The translations under genes were made by a program, and so were the position numbers. The notes beneath the pieces are model-generated. The model had not been told where the DNA came from. It did no database searches and worked only from the letters and a program-made list of their open reading frames with translations. A stretch of 64,000 nucleotides of DNA from Rhizosaccharibacter radicis (GTDB lineage: Bacteria > Pseudomonadota > Alphaproteobacteria > Acetobacterales > Acetobacteraceae): the NCBI GenBank assembly GCA_024508355.1, contig JAMZEJ010000002.1:1-64000 (forward strand), in the 5' to 3' direction. Positions 17,842 through 25,976 of this stretch are shown piece after piece. Numbering within the stretch: position 1 is the stretch's first letter; each line of letters begins with the position of its first letter.

Positions 17842-18318
17842 ATGGGATGCACGAGGAAGATGCTCGCGGGAGCCGCGGGCGGCACGGTGGGCGGCCTGCT
17901 GATCAGCGCGCTGATGCTGGGGATCGAGCGGCTCGATGGCGGCCCTAACGAGCTGGTGGTGCTGGGCCGCCGAGCCGCGGAAGCGCTCGGATCCCCTTAC
18001 CGCTACAACCCGGCGCACCCGGCGGTGGAGGAGCAGCTGATGTCGCACGGCGGCCATCTGCTGCTGTCCGCCCTGCTGGGCGCCCTTTATCCGCCCGCGC
18101 GCCGCCTGCCCGGCCCGGATGGTGCCCTGGGCGGCCTCGTGTTCGGCGCCGGCGTGTATGCGGCCCTGTGGGGCGTGGTGGGTCCGGCGCTGCGGCTCAC
18201 GCCCACGCCGAGACAGGAAGGGGCCGCCGTGGTGGCGCGGCGGCTGGGGATCCATCTCGGATTCGGGCTGGTCACCGCGCTCATCGCCGGGCGGCTGGAA
18301 CGTTCCGCCAGCCGCTAA
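17842..18318 (+). CDS. Polytopic inner-membrane protein, YagU/DUF1440-like
   Basis: This is a 158-residue membrane protein with about four hydrophobic helices. The first is glycine-rich (MLAGAAGGTVGGLLISALMLG) and the others include LLLSALLGALYPPARR, LVFGAGVYAALWGVVGPAL and a final HLGFGLVTALIAG. The layout resembles DUF1440/YagU inner-membrane proteins, but this is a weak family call and the function is unknown. GGAGCG lies nine bases before ATG 17842. An alternative start at ATG 17860 (MLAGA) would give a shorter protein. It is divergent from the GNAT gene. Confidence 0.7.
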   Translation: MGCTRKMLAGAAGGTVGGLLISALMLGIERLDGGPNELVVLGRRAAEALGSPYRYNPAHPAVEEQLMSHGGHLLLSALLGALYPPARRLPGPDGALGGLVFGAGVYAALWGVVGPALRLTPTPRQEGAAVVARRLGIHLGFGLVTALIAGRLERSASR

Positions 18319-18594
18319 GGCAACCCGTCGGCCGTCGCGGCGTGGACACCGGACGAAAGCAGGAACCGGAACCAGGACGCCGCCACGACCGAGGATCGAT
18401 CCGCAACCAGAACCGGCGCACGGCGGAGGTGGAGCGGGCCATCACTCAGCCGGCGGTTCCCGTGAGAAACGAAGACGATCGGGGGCGGCGGGATCCAGGC
18501 GGATCGTTCCTTCCCCGGTGATCCGGCACGAACGCCGGCGGCACGGTCCGGCCCGCGAAGCCGCGATGACGAACGCAACGAGAAGGAAACTCCG

Positions 18595-18870
18595 ATGATC
18601 TTCCGGCCATCCGCGGTGCGCGCTCCAGAAGACCGCACCACCGGCAACGTTCCGGTGGGCGACATCACGCCGGGCGGCACCCGCCCCGGTCCGGAGGGCG
18701 GGAAGCGACCGGCGGTGCAGAGCGGCGACGAGAACGCCAACCCCGATCGCAGCACGGGCGACGAGACCCGGGGCGCCGACTGGTCCGGGTCCCGTCCCCA
18801 GCCGGCCAGCGGCAGCCGTTCGGGCAGCAGCGCCGGCAGCGGGCCGGAGAATGGTCCCGAAGAAGAGTGA
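18595..18870 (+). CDS. 91-residue disordered hydrophilic protein, coupled to the ACAD-like gene
   Basis: A good AAGGAAA ribosome-binding site precedes ATG 18595. The predicted protein is low-complexity and probably disordered: proline/glycine/acidic in the middle, and serine/glycine-rich toward the end, finishing EEE. I see no domain, signal peptide or membrane segment. Its TGA (18868-18870) lies within the GTGA start of the acyl-CoA dehydrogenase-like gene, so the two are translationally coupled and the gene is probably real. Its role is unknown. Confidence 0.6.
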   Translation: MIFRPSAVRAPEDRTTGNVPVGDITPGGTRPGPEGGKRPAVQSGDENANPDRSTGDETRGADWSGSRPQPASGSRSGSSAGSGPENGPEEE

Positions 18871-20189
18871 GCGCGTCGTTGGCGGACGCATCTGGCGATG
18901 TCCCCCCGGGCACCGGCTTGGAGCGGCCGACCGCCGCTTCCGCCGCCGATGCCGGCCTCGTGGCGCTGGAGAAGCGCCTTCGGGAGGCGGCGGCGCGGCA
19001 GGACGACCCCGAACTGGCTGGATCGTCCGCCCCCGGCAATACCGTGGCGATCCTGCGCGACGCGGGCTGGCTGGGCCGTCCGGCGCCACGGCGCTTCGGC
19101 GGCGAGGGCATGGGCACCGAGCCGGCCGGAGCGCACGCGGCGATCGGGTCGCTGCGCTTCCTCGGAAGCTGCAGCCTTTCGGCCGGGAGGCTGTTCGAGG
19201 GCCACATCAACGCGCTGCAGCTCGTCGAACGCTACGGCACCGAAAGCCAGAAGCAGCGGGCCGCCCGGGACGCCCGGGACGGGCACCTGTTCGCGATCTG
19301 GGTGACCGACGGCCGCGAACCGCTGCGCATGGAGCAGGATGCCGACGGCCGGGTGCGGTTGTCGGGCGAGAAGCCGTTCGCGTCCGGCGCGGGGCTGGCG
19401 ACGCGTCCGCTGGTGACGGCGACCCCGCCCGCGGGCGAGCCGCGGATGCTGGTGGTGCCGCTGGCGCCCCGCACGCGCGCCACCCCCCTGCCCACGCCGC
19501 TCGCCGGCATGCGCGCGGCCGCGACCGGCGGGATGGACCTGTCCGGTCTGGCGCTGGACGCGGACGCCCTCGTGGGAGAAGCGGGCGACTATCTCCGGCA
19601 GCCCTTGTTCTCCGCCGGGGCCTGGCGGGCCAGCGCGGTGGCGCTCGGCGGCATCGACCGGCTGGCGAGCCTGTTCTGCGAACAGTTGCGGGCGCGGAAC
19701 CGCGACGGGTCGCCGCACCAGCGGCGGCGGATCGGCGAGGTACTGATCGCGCGGGAAACGGCCGCCATGTGGGTGCGGCGCGCGGCGCTGGTGGCCGAGA
19801 ACTTCGTGTCGCCTGATTCGCCGGATGCCGCGACCGACGTGGCCGAGACCGTCAATCTCGCGCGCATCGCCTGCGAGCGCGCCGCCCTGGACGTCCTCGA
19901 GCGGGTGCAGCGCGGCCTCGGGCTCCAGGCGTTCGGACGGGGCACGGAAGTGGAGCGGGTGGCGCGCGACCTGGCGACGTTCCTGCGACAGCCGGCGCCG
20001 GACGAGACGCTGGACGAAGCGGCGGGCTGGTTCGTGGACCGGCCGATCCCCGATCCGCACGCGGGGGGAAGCGCCGATCCCGGCGACCCTTCCCGTCCCG
20101 ACCTTCACGAGGCACCGCCCGTCATTCCCGCAGCCGGTTCCGGCACCGGCTCCGGAAATGCCGACGGCCACCCGGGCACCGACCGATGA
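18867..20189 (+). CDS. Acyl-CoA dehydrogenase-like flavoprotein
   Basis: This 440-residue protein has the order of the acyl-CoA dehydrogenase fold. There is an N-terminal helical domain, a middle beta domain (FAIWVTDG; LSGEKPFASGAG, matching the usual LNGxKxFxSGA motif) and a C-terminal helical bundle (from about residue 255, with GLGLQAFGRGTEVERVARDLATFLRQP). A substrate-proximal catalytic Glu cannot be placed, and the last 50 residues are a disordered Pro/Asp-rich tail. It overlaps the PIG-L deacetylase by four bases. Together with the methyltransferase and the glycosyltransferase at 23.2 kb it resembles a recurrent bacterial gene set of unknown product. Confidence 0.8.
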   Translation: MSASLADASGDVPPGTGLERPTAASAADAGLVALEKRLREAAARQDDPELAGSSAPGNTVAILRDAGWLGRPAPRRFGGEGMGTEPAGAHAAIGSLRFLGSCSLSAGRLFEGHINALQLVERYGTESQKQRAARDARDGHLFAIWVTDGREPLRMEQDADGRVRLSGEKPFASGAGLATRPLVTATPPAGEPRMLVVPLAPRTRATPLPTPLAGMRAAATGGMDLSGLALDADALVGEAGDYLRQPLFSAGAWRASAVALGGIDRLASLFCEQLRARNRDGSPHQRRRIGEVLIARETAAMWVRRAALVAENFVSPDSPDAATDVAETVNLARIACERAALDVLERVQRGLGLQAFGRGTEVERVARDLATFLRQPAPDETLDEAAGWFVDRPIPDPHAGGSADPGDPSRPDLHEAPPVIPAAGSGTGSGNADGHPGTDR

Positions 20190-20956
20190 TCCCCGTCTCC
20201 CCATCTCCGGACGGCTTCCTGACCGCGGCCGGAGCGCGACGCCTCCTGGAAACGCTGCCCCTTCGCCCGCTCGACGCGCTGATGCCGGGCCGGGTGCTGA
20301 TCCTGGCGCCGCACCCGGACGACGAGAGCCTGGGCTGCGGCGGCCTGATCGCCGCCCTGTGCAAGGCGGGCCGGCCGCCGATCGTGGTGGTGGCGACCGA
20401 TGGAGGCGCATCGCACGCCCCCACGCGCGAATGGCCCCGGGAGCGGTTGTGCCGGCAGCGCCGGGCCGAGGTCGGGCGGGCCACCGCTCTGCTTGGGCTG
20501 CCGGCGGATCGGCTGTTGTTTCTCGATCTGCCGGACACCGCCGCTCCCGTGCAGGGCCCGCTGTTCGACGCCGCGGCGGCGCGGGTGGCGACGCTGATGA
20601 CGGACAGCGGCTGCGACACGCTGCTGGCCACCTGGCGGCACGACCCGCATTGCGACCATCTCGCGACGTGGCATCTGGCGGAGGCGGTCGCGTCGGCAAC
20701 CGGAGTGCGCCTGCTCGCCTATCCGATCTGGGGGTGGTTGCTGCCGTCGGAAGCGGTGCTGGAAGGCACCACGGGCCTCACCGGCGCCCGGCTGGACGTG
20801 TCCGGGTGGCTCCCCCGCAAGCGCCTCGCCATCGCCGCGCACGAGAGCCAGTACGGGGCGCTGCTGCACGACGATCCGGACGGTTTCCAGCTGCCGTCGG
20901 CCTTGCTGTCGGTGTTCGAACGACCCTTCGAATGCTTCCTGGACGCTCCCGGATGA
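20186..20956 (+). CDS. PIG-L/LmbE family deacetylase
   Basis: This 256-residue zinc hydrolase belongs to the LmbE/MshB/PIG-L superfamily, which removes N-acyl groups from amino sugars. The metal-binding motif APHPDDESLGCGG is intact, and the second metal histidine region is HDPHCDHLATW. The ATG at 20186 overlaps the preceding stop (ATGA), and its own stop overlaps the next start. The substrate is probably an N-acetylated amino sugar or sugar conjugate made by the same cluster; that is inference from the neighbouring glycosyltransferase and methyltransferase. Confidence 0.9.
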   Translation: MIPVSPSPDGFLTAAGARRLLETLPLRPLDALMPGRVLILAPHPDDESLGCGGLIAALCKAGRPPIVVVATDGGASHAPTREWPRERLCRQRRAEVGRATALLGLPADRLLFLDLPDTAAPVQGPLFDAAAARVATLMTDSGCDTLLATWRHDPHCDHLATWHLAEAVASATGVRLLAYPIWGWLLPSEAVLEGTTGLTGARLDVSGWLPRKRLAIAAHESQYGALLHDDPDGFQLPSALLSVFERPFECFLDAPG

Positions 20957-21582
20957 CCCGGCGATCATGGCCGGGCGAGGTGTTCGACCGCCTGTATGCC
21001 GCCGATCCCGACCCGTGGCGCTACGAGACCAGCGACTACGAGCGTGCGAAGTACGCGGCGACGCTGGCCGCCCTGCCCACCGGGCCGATCGGGGATGCGC
21101 TCGAGCTGGCCTGTTCGATCGGCGTGATGACGCGCCAGCTGGCACCGCGATGCCGCAGCCTGCTCTCGGTGGACGGCGCCGCCTCCGCGCTGGAGCGCGC
21201 CGCGACACGCTGCGCCGAACTGCGCAACGTTTCCTTCCGGCACGCGCGCCTTCCGGAAGAATTGCCGGCGGCACCTCCCGGCGGCTGGTCGCTCGCGGTG
21301 ATCTCGGAGCTGCTGTATTTCCTCAGCCCGGACGATATCGATCGGCTGGCCGATGGGGTCGCGGCGGGGTGTGCGCCGGAAGCCAGCATCCTGCTGGTGA
21401 ACTGGCTGGGCGAGACCGACACCCCCTGCACCGGCGAGGAGGCAGCGACCTTCTTCCTGGCGCGGGCGCGGGAGCACGGCTTCCATTGCACGATGACGAC
21501 CCGCGGCGGAACCGGTGCGTCGGACGGACGCCCTTCGGAAGGCTACCGGCTGGATCGTCTGGATCGCCATCCTTCCGGCTGA
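20953..21582 (+). CDS. Class I SAM-dependent methyltransferase, NodS-like
   Basis: This 209-residue enzyme begins at ATG 20953 inside the deacetylase stop codon (ATGA). The region RLYAADPDPWRYETSDYERAKY is characteristic of NodS-type N-methyltransferases and their relatives. It is followed by the SAM-binding loop LELACSIGVMTRQLAP, a VISELLYFLS segment after the adenine pocket, and a closing strand with LNW-like ILLVNWLG. NodS methylates the free amine exposed after NodB deacetylates a chitooligosaccharide. Here the adjacent PIG-L deacetylase would expose an amine in the same way, which makes deacetylation-then-methylation a reasonable hypothesis. Confidence 0.88.
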   Translation: MTRRSWPGEVFDRLYAADPDPWRYETSDYERAKYAATLAALPTGPIGDALELACSIGVMTRQLAPRCRSLLSVDGAASALERAATRCAELRNVSFRHARLPEELPAAPPGGWSLAVISELLYFLSPDDIDRLADGVAAGCAPEASILLVNWLGETDTPCTGEEAATFFLARAREHGFHCTMTTRGGTGASDGRPSEGYRLDRLDRHPSG

Positions 21583-21641
21583 ACCGATCCCACGACGTTT
21601 CCGGGCTCGGGAAGACCTCTTCCTCGTTTCGGCGCGAGGAG

Positions 21642-21843
21642 GATGCGGCCTCGTTCTTCGTCGCCAGGGTGCTGTTGTCCGCGGTGATCATCGCCGCGGT
21701 GTCCAGCCCCGCCCGGCGGATGCCTGCGCCGGGAGCGCTGGTCGCGTCGCTGCCCATCATCCCGGTGACGGGCACGATCTGGCTCCGGATCGAGACCCGC
21801 GACCCCGTGCGCCTGGAGCGGCGCGCGCTCGCGACCTTCTGGT
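21642..21843 (+). pseudogene. Truncated, frameshifted DUF3147 membrane protein
   Basis: Translation in this frame gives FFVARVLLSAVIIAAVSS, ALVASLPIIPVTGTIWL and RRALATFWY, the recognisable first two-thirds of a DUF3147 small membrane protein. The natural start (GCGAGGAGG then ATG 21643) is out of frame by one base, and homology stops abruptly after FWY near 21843, with unrelated A/T-richer sequence following. It therefore looks like a gene broken by an insertion or deletion at the edge of the mobile scar. Confidence 0.65.
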
Positions 21844-21924
21844 ACGGAGAGGTGGGTAGCAACGGAACAGAAAATGCGGCCCGGCTATCATGGCTTGGGA
21901 TACGGGGATCGCGGAGAAGCATGA

Positions 21925-22407
21925 TCTGGCCCGCATCAAAGGCTAAGGAGAAGTAGAGCAGCCGCGCGGCGGTTCGAGGGGCGTGAGCAGGCATTCCTCG
22001 CGGTCATTCGGTATGCCGAATCTAACAAACAAGAGCGGCCGGACGCTTATAATCGCCGCAACGGGGGCTCTCATGTTTCGGACATGCGCCGACACCCTGG
22101 CAGAACCTTTGGTCCAGGGGGAAGCTCGTCGACGTCAGGTGCCTACCAGATCACATCTGATAAATATCAGGATTTGGTAAAGCATGGTGGCCCGAGAGAC
22201 TTCTCTCCACGATCGCAGGACGAACTGGCAATCCAAATCCTCCGTGACAAAGGCGCTCTGCCACTGATCTGGGACGGTCAGCTGCAGGGAGCATTCCTGA
22301 TGCTCAACAGAACATGGAACTTCCTTCCGGGGGGAGCCCATCAGCTGATTTCAGAAAGCGAAGCCGAGGACTATTTCTGGCAGCAGCCAGGAGAATCCCG
22401 GAAATGA
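21925..22407 (+). pseudogene. Lambda-endolysin-type muramidase (GH104-like) without a normal start
   Basis: The frame opened by the TGA at 21922 reads QAFLAVIRYAES, then GAYQITSDKYQDL, DFSPRSQDELAIQILRDKGALPLI and a final TWNFLPGG. This is the layout of phage lambda endolysin R (AFLDMLAWSEG; DFSPKSQDAVALQ; RGALPMI; WASLPG). The Glu of YAES matches the catalytic Glu. No ATG, GTG or TTG lies in frame before that Glu; the first ATG (22084) would delete it. Either translation starts unusually, a frameshift joins the 18-codon ORF at 21890, or the N-terminus was lost. Its stop overlaps the start of an exported protein (ATGA). Codon use is A/T-richer than the surroundings. Confidence 0.65.
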
Positions 22408-22940
22408 GATGCGTTCTCTTCATTCTGGGACTCATGGGATGCACAGGCCCTATCGAACGCGCTCGTGCCGATGAGACAAGGACAGTCTCCCTGGACTGTG
22501 GCGGCACGCGCTTCACGGCGATCTCACACAGCGTTCACGACTATGCGACAGCCCAGGAGATGTGGGCGCGCCCGCGGGGTGCCGGCCATGGCCGCTGGGT
22601 GGATCTGCGGCAATCCACCTTCGTGCTCCAGCATGGCGTGCCTGGCCTCGCCGTTCTGGCCGACAAGGTCGGGGGATGGGCCTGCGTCACGACGCCCAAA
22701 GCCACTTTCGTGATCCTCATGTACGTCTGCCCGCAAACATTCCCTGACGACGTGCCGGCCCGGTTCTGTGGCGACAGCGGTGAATGGTATCGCTACGTCG
22801 CTCTCGATGGCAGCCTGCTGGACAAGGGGTTCGGCCTCGGCCCCGGCGGTCGGGAACCCGACCCGGGCGCGTTCGGGCTGCGCGCCCGGTTGGGGCTTCC
22901 TCCCGATTACGAGAAGATCAAGGCCGAAGACGTTTTCTGA
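22404..22940 (+). CDS. Exported (lipo)protein coupled to the muramidase; possible immunity protein
   Basis: This 178-residue protein starts at ATG 22404, overlapping the muramidase stop. It has a short hydrophobic leader with a lipobox-like LMGC at residues 10-13; cleavage after ARA at about residue 22 is an alternative. The mature part has several cysteines (DCGG, WACV, YVCP, RFCG) that could pair in the periplasm. I recognise no family. A periplasmic or lipid-anchored protein translationally coupled to a cell-wall hydrolase is the arrangement of an effector and its immunity protein, or of an endolysin and its regulator. That role is inference. Confidence 0.65.
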   Translation: MRCVLFILGLMGCTGPIERARADETRTVSLDCGGTRFTAISHSVHDYATAQEMWARPRGAGHGRWVDLRQSTFVLQHGVPGLAVLADKVGGWACVTTPKATFVILMYVCPQTFPDDVPARFCGDSGEWYRYVALDGSLLDKGFGLGPGGREPDPGAFGLRARLGLPPDYEKIKAEDVF

Positions 22941-23032
22941 AACCAGTCGATCTACGGCGGCCGGCATCAACTGGACAGGGAGTTCGACTCGGCCGCCATC
23001 GTCCAGGATGTGGGGATCCCGGAGTGGCCGGC

Positions 23033-23158
23033 GCTGTTTCTGGGCGGGAGCTGTCCCTGGGCGACGGCATCCGGGAGGATGAAGGCGTAGCGTCCGAGCA
23101 TGTTGAGATGGTCGAAGCCGAGCGGTGACAGCCGGGGCGGTCGACGACGCTGCCGATG
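23033..23158 (-). mobile_element. Remnant of a Tn3-family transposase C-terminus
   Basis: On the minus strand the stretch LSPLGFDHLNMLGRYAFILP followed by DAVAQGQLPPRN matches the conserved end of Tn3-family DDE transposases (the xSPLGWxHIxLxGxY signature). Only about 40 residues are recognisable, the flanks are out of frame, and no start or terminal inverted repeat is seen. This is a decayed end of a transposon. It lies right after the muramidase pair and marks the right side of the scar. Confidence 0.6.
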
Positions 23159-23222
23159 TTCCTGCCGATCCCGGCGACGAGGGAGACGGAATGCCCTTTT
23201 CCCGGCCCTTGCGCTGGGATAG

Positions 23223-24512
23223 CTAGTGACGGTCGGACTCGAGGGGCTGATCTCCAGGCTCGGCCCACGGTTCGGCCTCGGGATTGAGCGGCCCGAGGGG
23301 CAGCGCCCCGTCGAGCATTCCGGCCGCCGGAAGCGCGTCCGGAGCGCGGGCGCGGCGCAGCGACCGCAGGATGCGTTCGGCATCCGCCACATGCCGTTCC
23401 AGAACCGCGCGGCGCACGCGTCGCCGTCCCAGCGACGGGCTTTCGCGCTCCACGGCTTCCCAGGCCTCCCCGAAAAAGGGAAGCTCGCACAGCGCCGCGA
23501 TGCGCCGGGGGTCGATCAGGCTGATCCGGGCGAAGCGGTGGACCGACGCGTCCCGCCGCGGATCGTCCATCCCGCCCGACACGTGCAGCCGTCGAAGCGC
23601 CGCCCGCATCCGGGCGCGGCGGCAGCAATCGGCCGCAGGCTCCAGGCTCTCGTCGAGTTCCTCGTCCTGCCGGATGATGCGGCGGGCCATGGTTTCCGCC
23701 ATGCCGCCCCGGGCCCGGCCGACCGTGCGCCCCGACACCACCACCACCGCCTCGGGGGCATGGCGGATGGCCCCGTCCACCCGCCTCAGCGCCCGCATGA
23801 AGGCACGGTCCTCGCCCAGCGGCAGCGGGGGCACCCCGCCGGCCCGCTCCCAGGCCGCCACGGTCGCCGCGATGCTGGCGCCGGACGCCTCGGTATGGCG
23901 GGGCCAGGGATCGGCCGGATCGGGATCGAGCAGGGCATGGATCTCGTCGAGCTGCCGCCCGTAGGCGACCTCCGCCGCATCGTCCTCGTGCAGCAGGGCG
24001 GGAATGGCCAGCGCATCCACCGGGTCGATCTCCGCCCGGCCGCAGACCATCTCCGCCCCGGCGTCGATCGCGGCCAGATTGGCGCGGCACCAGCCGGGAT
24101 CCGGGCGCCCATCCGCATCCGTGGTGAGCAGCAACCCGTCCGAGCCGGCGAAGGTGGCGGCGATCCGCATGGCCTCCGCCCGGGCCGTGCCGGCATGGGC
24201 CTGCTCCGGCGGATAAACGCGCTCGGCGATCGTCACCGCGAACGGCAGACCCGGGACCAGCGCCCGCACGATGTCCGGACCATCGTCACTGTTGTTGTTG
24301 AACAGCAGCACCACCCGGTCGGGGAGCACCCCCCGCTGCGCCGCCAGGGCGGCGAGACAGGCCGGAAGATGATGCGCCTCGTCGCGCACCGGGATGGCGA
24401 CCACCATGCGGCGTTTGTCGCCGGTGCGGGATCCGGCCGTGGAAGAAGGACCTGCAAGGATGACGGATGTCGGAACGGGCATCGACGGGACGGTGCCCCT
24501 CCCAGACGGCAT
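23223..24512 (-). CDS. Glycosyltransferase family 2 protein
   Basis: This protein of about 429 residues has a GT-A fold at its start: VVAIPVRDEAHHLPACLAAL, VVLLFNNNSDDG, then the TTDADGRPDPGW metal-binding DxD region. GT2 enzymes transfer sugars from nucleotide donors with inversion. The C-terminal 200 residues are helical and Arg/Glu-rich. The start is unclear: the frame opens with TTG 24527, ATG 24512 is used here, and ATG 24482 or 24406 are possible. It probably belongs with the acyl-CoA dehydrogenase-like, deacetylase and methyltransferase genes, but here lies on the opposite strand across the mobile scar. Confidence 0.82.
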   Translation of the reverse strand: MPSGRGTVPSMPVPTSVILAGPSSTAGSRTGDKRRMVVAIPVRDEAHHLPACLAALAAQRGVLPDRVVLLFNNNSDDGPDIVRALVPGLPFAVTIAERVYPPEQAHAGTARAEAMRIAATFAGSDGLLLTTDADGRPDPGWCRANLAAIDAGAEMVCGRAEIDPVDALAIPALLHEDDAAEVAYGRQLDEIHALLDPDPADPWPRHTEASGASIAATVAAWERAGGVPPLPLGEDRAFMRALRRVDGAIRHAPEAVVVVSGRTVGRARGGMAETMARRIIRQDEELDESLEPAADCCRRARMRAALRRLHVSGGMDDPRRDASVHRFARISLIDPRRIAALCELPFFGEAWEAVERESPSLGRRRVRRAVLERHVADAERILRSLRRARAPDALPAAGMLDGALPLGPLNPEAEPWAEPGDQPLESDRH

Positions 24513-24731
24513 GGACCGTTGCAACAAATGATAGCGAACCGTGGTTCCCGCCGCTCACGCGGGAGTGTGCGGACCCGGTAGCCGCTGGCGGCAGGCCGGG
24601 AAGACCCGCGGGCGCCGGCCTGGGGGCGCGGCGCCGGTACGACCGGAGCACGGCGGAGGGTTGGTCCGGAAGCGGCGGCGATGCTAGGAGCGCGGAGAAG
24701 GACCGCATCCACCGCCCCGACTGGAGTTTCG

Positions 24732-25958
24732 ATGGCCAAGGACGTCAAGAAGGTCGTGCTCGCCTATTCGGGCGGTCTCGATACCAGCGTGATCCTCCGC
24801 TGGCTGCAGACCACCTATGGCTGCGAGGTGGTGACCTTCACCGCCGATCTGGGCCAGGGCGAGGAACTGGAGCCGGCCCGCCGCAAGGCCGAGATGTTCG
24901 GGGTGAAGCAGATCTTCGTGGACGATCTGCGCGACACCTTCGTGCGCGACTTCGTGTTTCCGATGTTCCGCGCCAACACGCTCTACGAGGGCCAGTACCT
25001 GCTGGGCACCTCCATCGCCCGGCCGCTGATCGCCCAGCGCCAGATCGAGATCGCCGAGGAGGTCGGCGCGGACGCCGTCGCGCACGGCGCCACCGGCAAG
25101 GGCAACGATCAGGTGCGCTTCGAGCTCAGCTACTACGCGCTGAAGCCGGACGTGACGGTGATCGCGCCTTGGCGGGAATGGGACCTAACCTCGCGCACCA
25201 AGCTGCTGGCCTTCGCCGAGGAGCACCAGATTCCGATCGCCAAGGACAAGCGCGGGGAAGCGCCGTTCTCGGTGGACGCGAACCTGCTGCACTCATCTTC
25301 CGAAGGAAAGATCCTGGAGGATCCCGCCCTGCCGCCGGACGAGATCGTGTTCCAGCGCACCATCAGCCCCGAATCCGCGCCGGATGTCGCGACCGAGATC
25401 GCGATCGATTTCGTCGGCGGCGATCCGGTGGCGATCAACGGCGAGGCGCTCGGGCCGGCGGCCCTGCTGGCGAAGCTGAACGAGCTCGGGCGCGCCAACG
25501 GCATCGGACGGCTCGACCTGGTGGAGAACCGCTTCGTCGGCATGAAGTCGCGCGGGATCTACGAGACGCCGGGCGGCACCATCCTGCTCGCCGCCCACCG
25601 CAACATGGAATCCATCACGCTGGACCGCGAGGCCGGACACCTCAAGGACAGCCTGATGCCGCGCTACGCGGAGCTGATCTATAACGGCTTCTGGTTCTCG
25701 CCCGAGCGACGGATGCTGCAGGCGCTGATCGACACCTCGCAGAACAGCGTCACCGGCCGCGTGCGGCTCAAGCTCTACAAGGGCAACGTGATCGTCACCG
25801 GCCGCGAAAGCCCCCACAGCCTCTACGACACCCGCGTGGTGACGTTCGAGGAGGACGGAGGCGCCTACGACCAGGTGGACGCTCAGGGCTTCATCAAGCT
25901 GAACGCCCTGCGCCTGCGTCTTGGCGCCGCGGTGGGCCGCAAGGGCGGCACGCCCTGA
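24732..25958 (+). CDS. argG: Argininosuccinate synthase
   Basis: This 408-residue enzyme condenses citrulline and aspartate with ATP to argininosuccinate, the penultimate step of arginine synthesis. The PP-loop [10 protein letters not shown] at residues 9-18, the citrulline/aspartate-binding [13 protein letters not shown], and the [13 protein letters not shown] region are fully conserved, and the length is standard. ATG 24732 begins [15 protein letters not shown] as in homologues. It is transcribed alone and converges with an antiporter gene 18 bases after its end. Confidence 0.97.
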   Translation: MAKDVKKVVLAYSGGLDTSVILRWLQTTYGCEVVTFTADLGQGEELEPARRKAEMFGVKQIFVDDLRDTFVRDFVFPMFRANTLYEGQYLLGTSIARPLIAQRQIEIAEEVGADAVAHGATGKGNDQVRFELSYYALKPDVTVIAPWREWDLTSRTKLLAFAEEHQIPIAKDKRGEAPFSVDANLLHSSSEGKILEDPALPPDEIVFQRTISPESAPDVATEIAIDFVGGDPVAINGEALGPAALLAKLNELGRANGIGRLDLVENRFVGMKSRGIYETPGGTILLAAHRNMESITLDREAGHLKDSLMPRYAELIYNGFWFSPERRMLQALIDTSQNSVTGRVRLKLYKGNVIVTGRESPHSLYDTRVVTFEEDGGAYDQVDAQGFIKLNALRLRLGAAVGRKGGTP

Positions 25959-25976
25959 TCCGGGGGCGCCGGGGGC

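Noticed and set aside
17842-17865. MGCTRKML start of the polytopic membrane protein as another myristoylation motif
   Set aside because: It lacks Ser/Thr at position 6, the protein is an integral inner-membrane protein with several helices, and there is no effector-like context.
22084-22407. Starting the muramidase at ATG 22084
   Set aside because: That start would remove the AFLAVIRYAES segment with the catalytic Glu, and no ribosome-binding site precedes it. The domain clearly extends upstream in the same frame.
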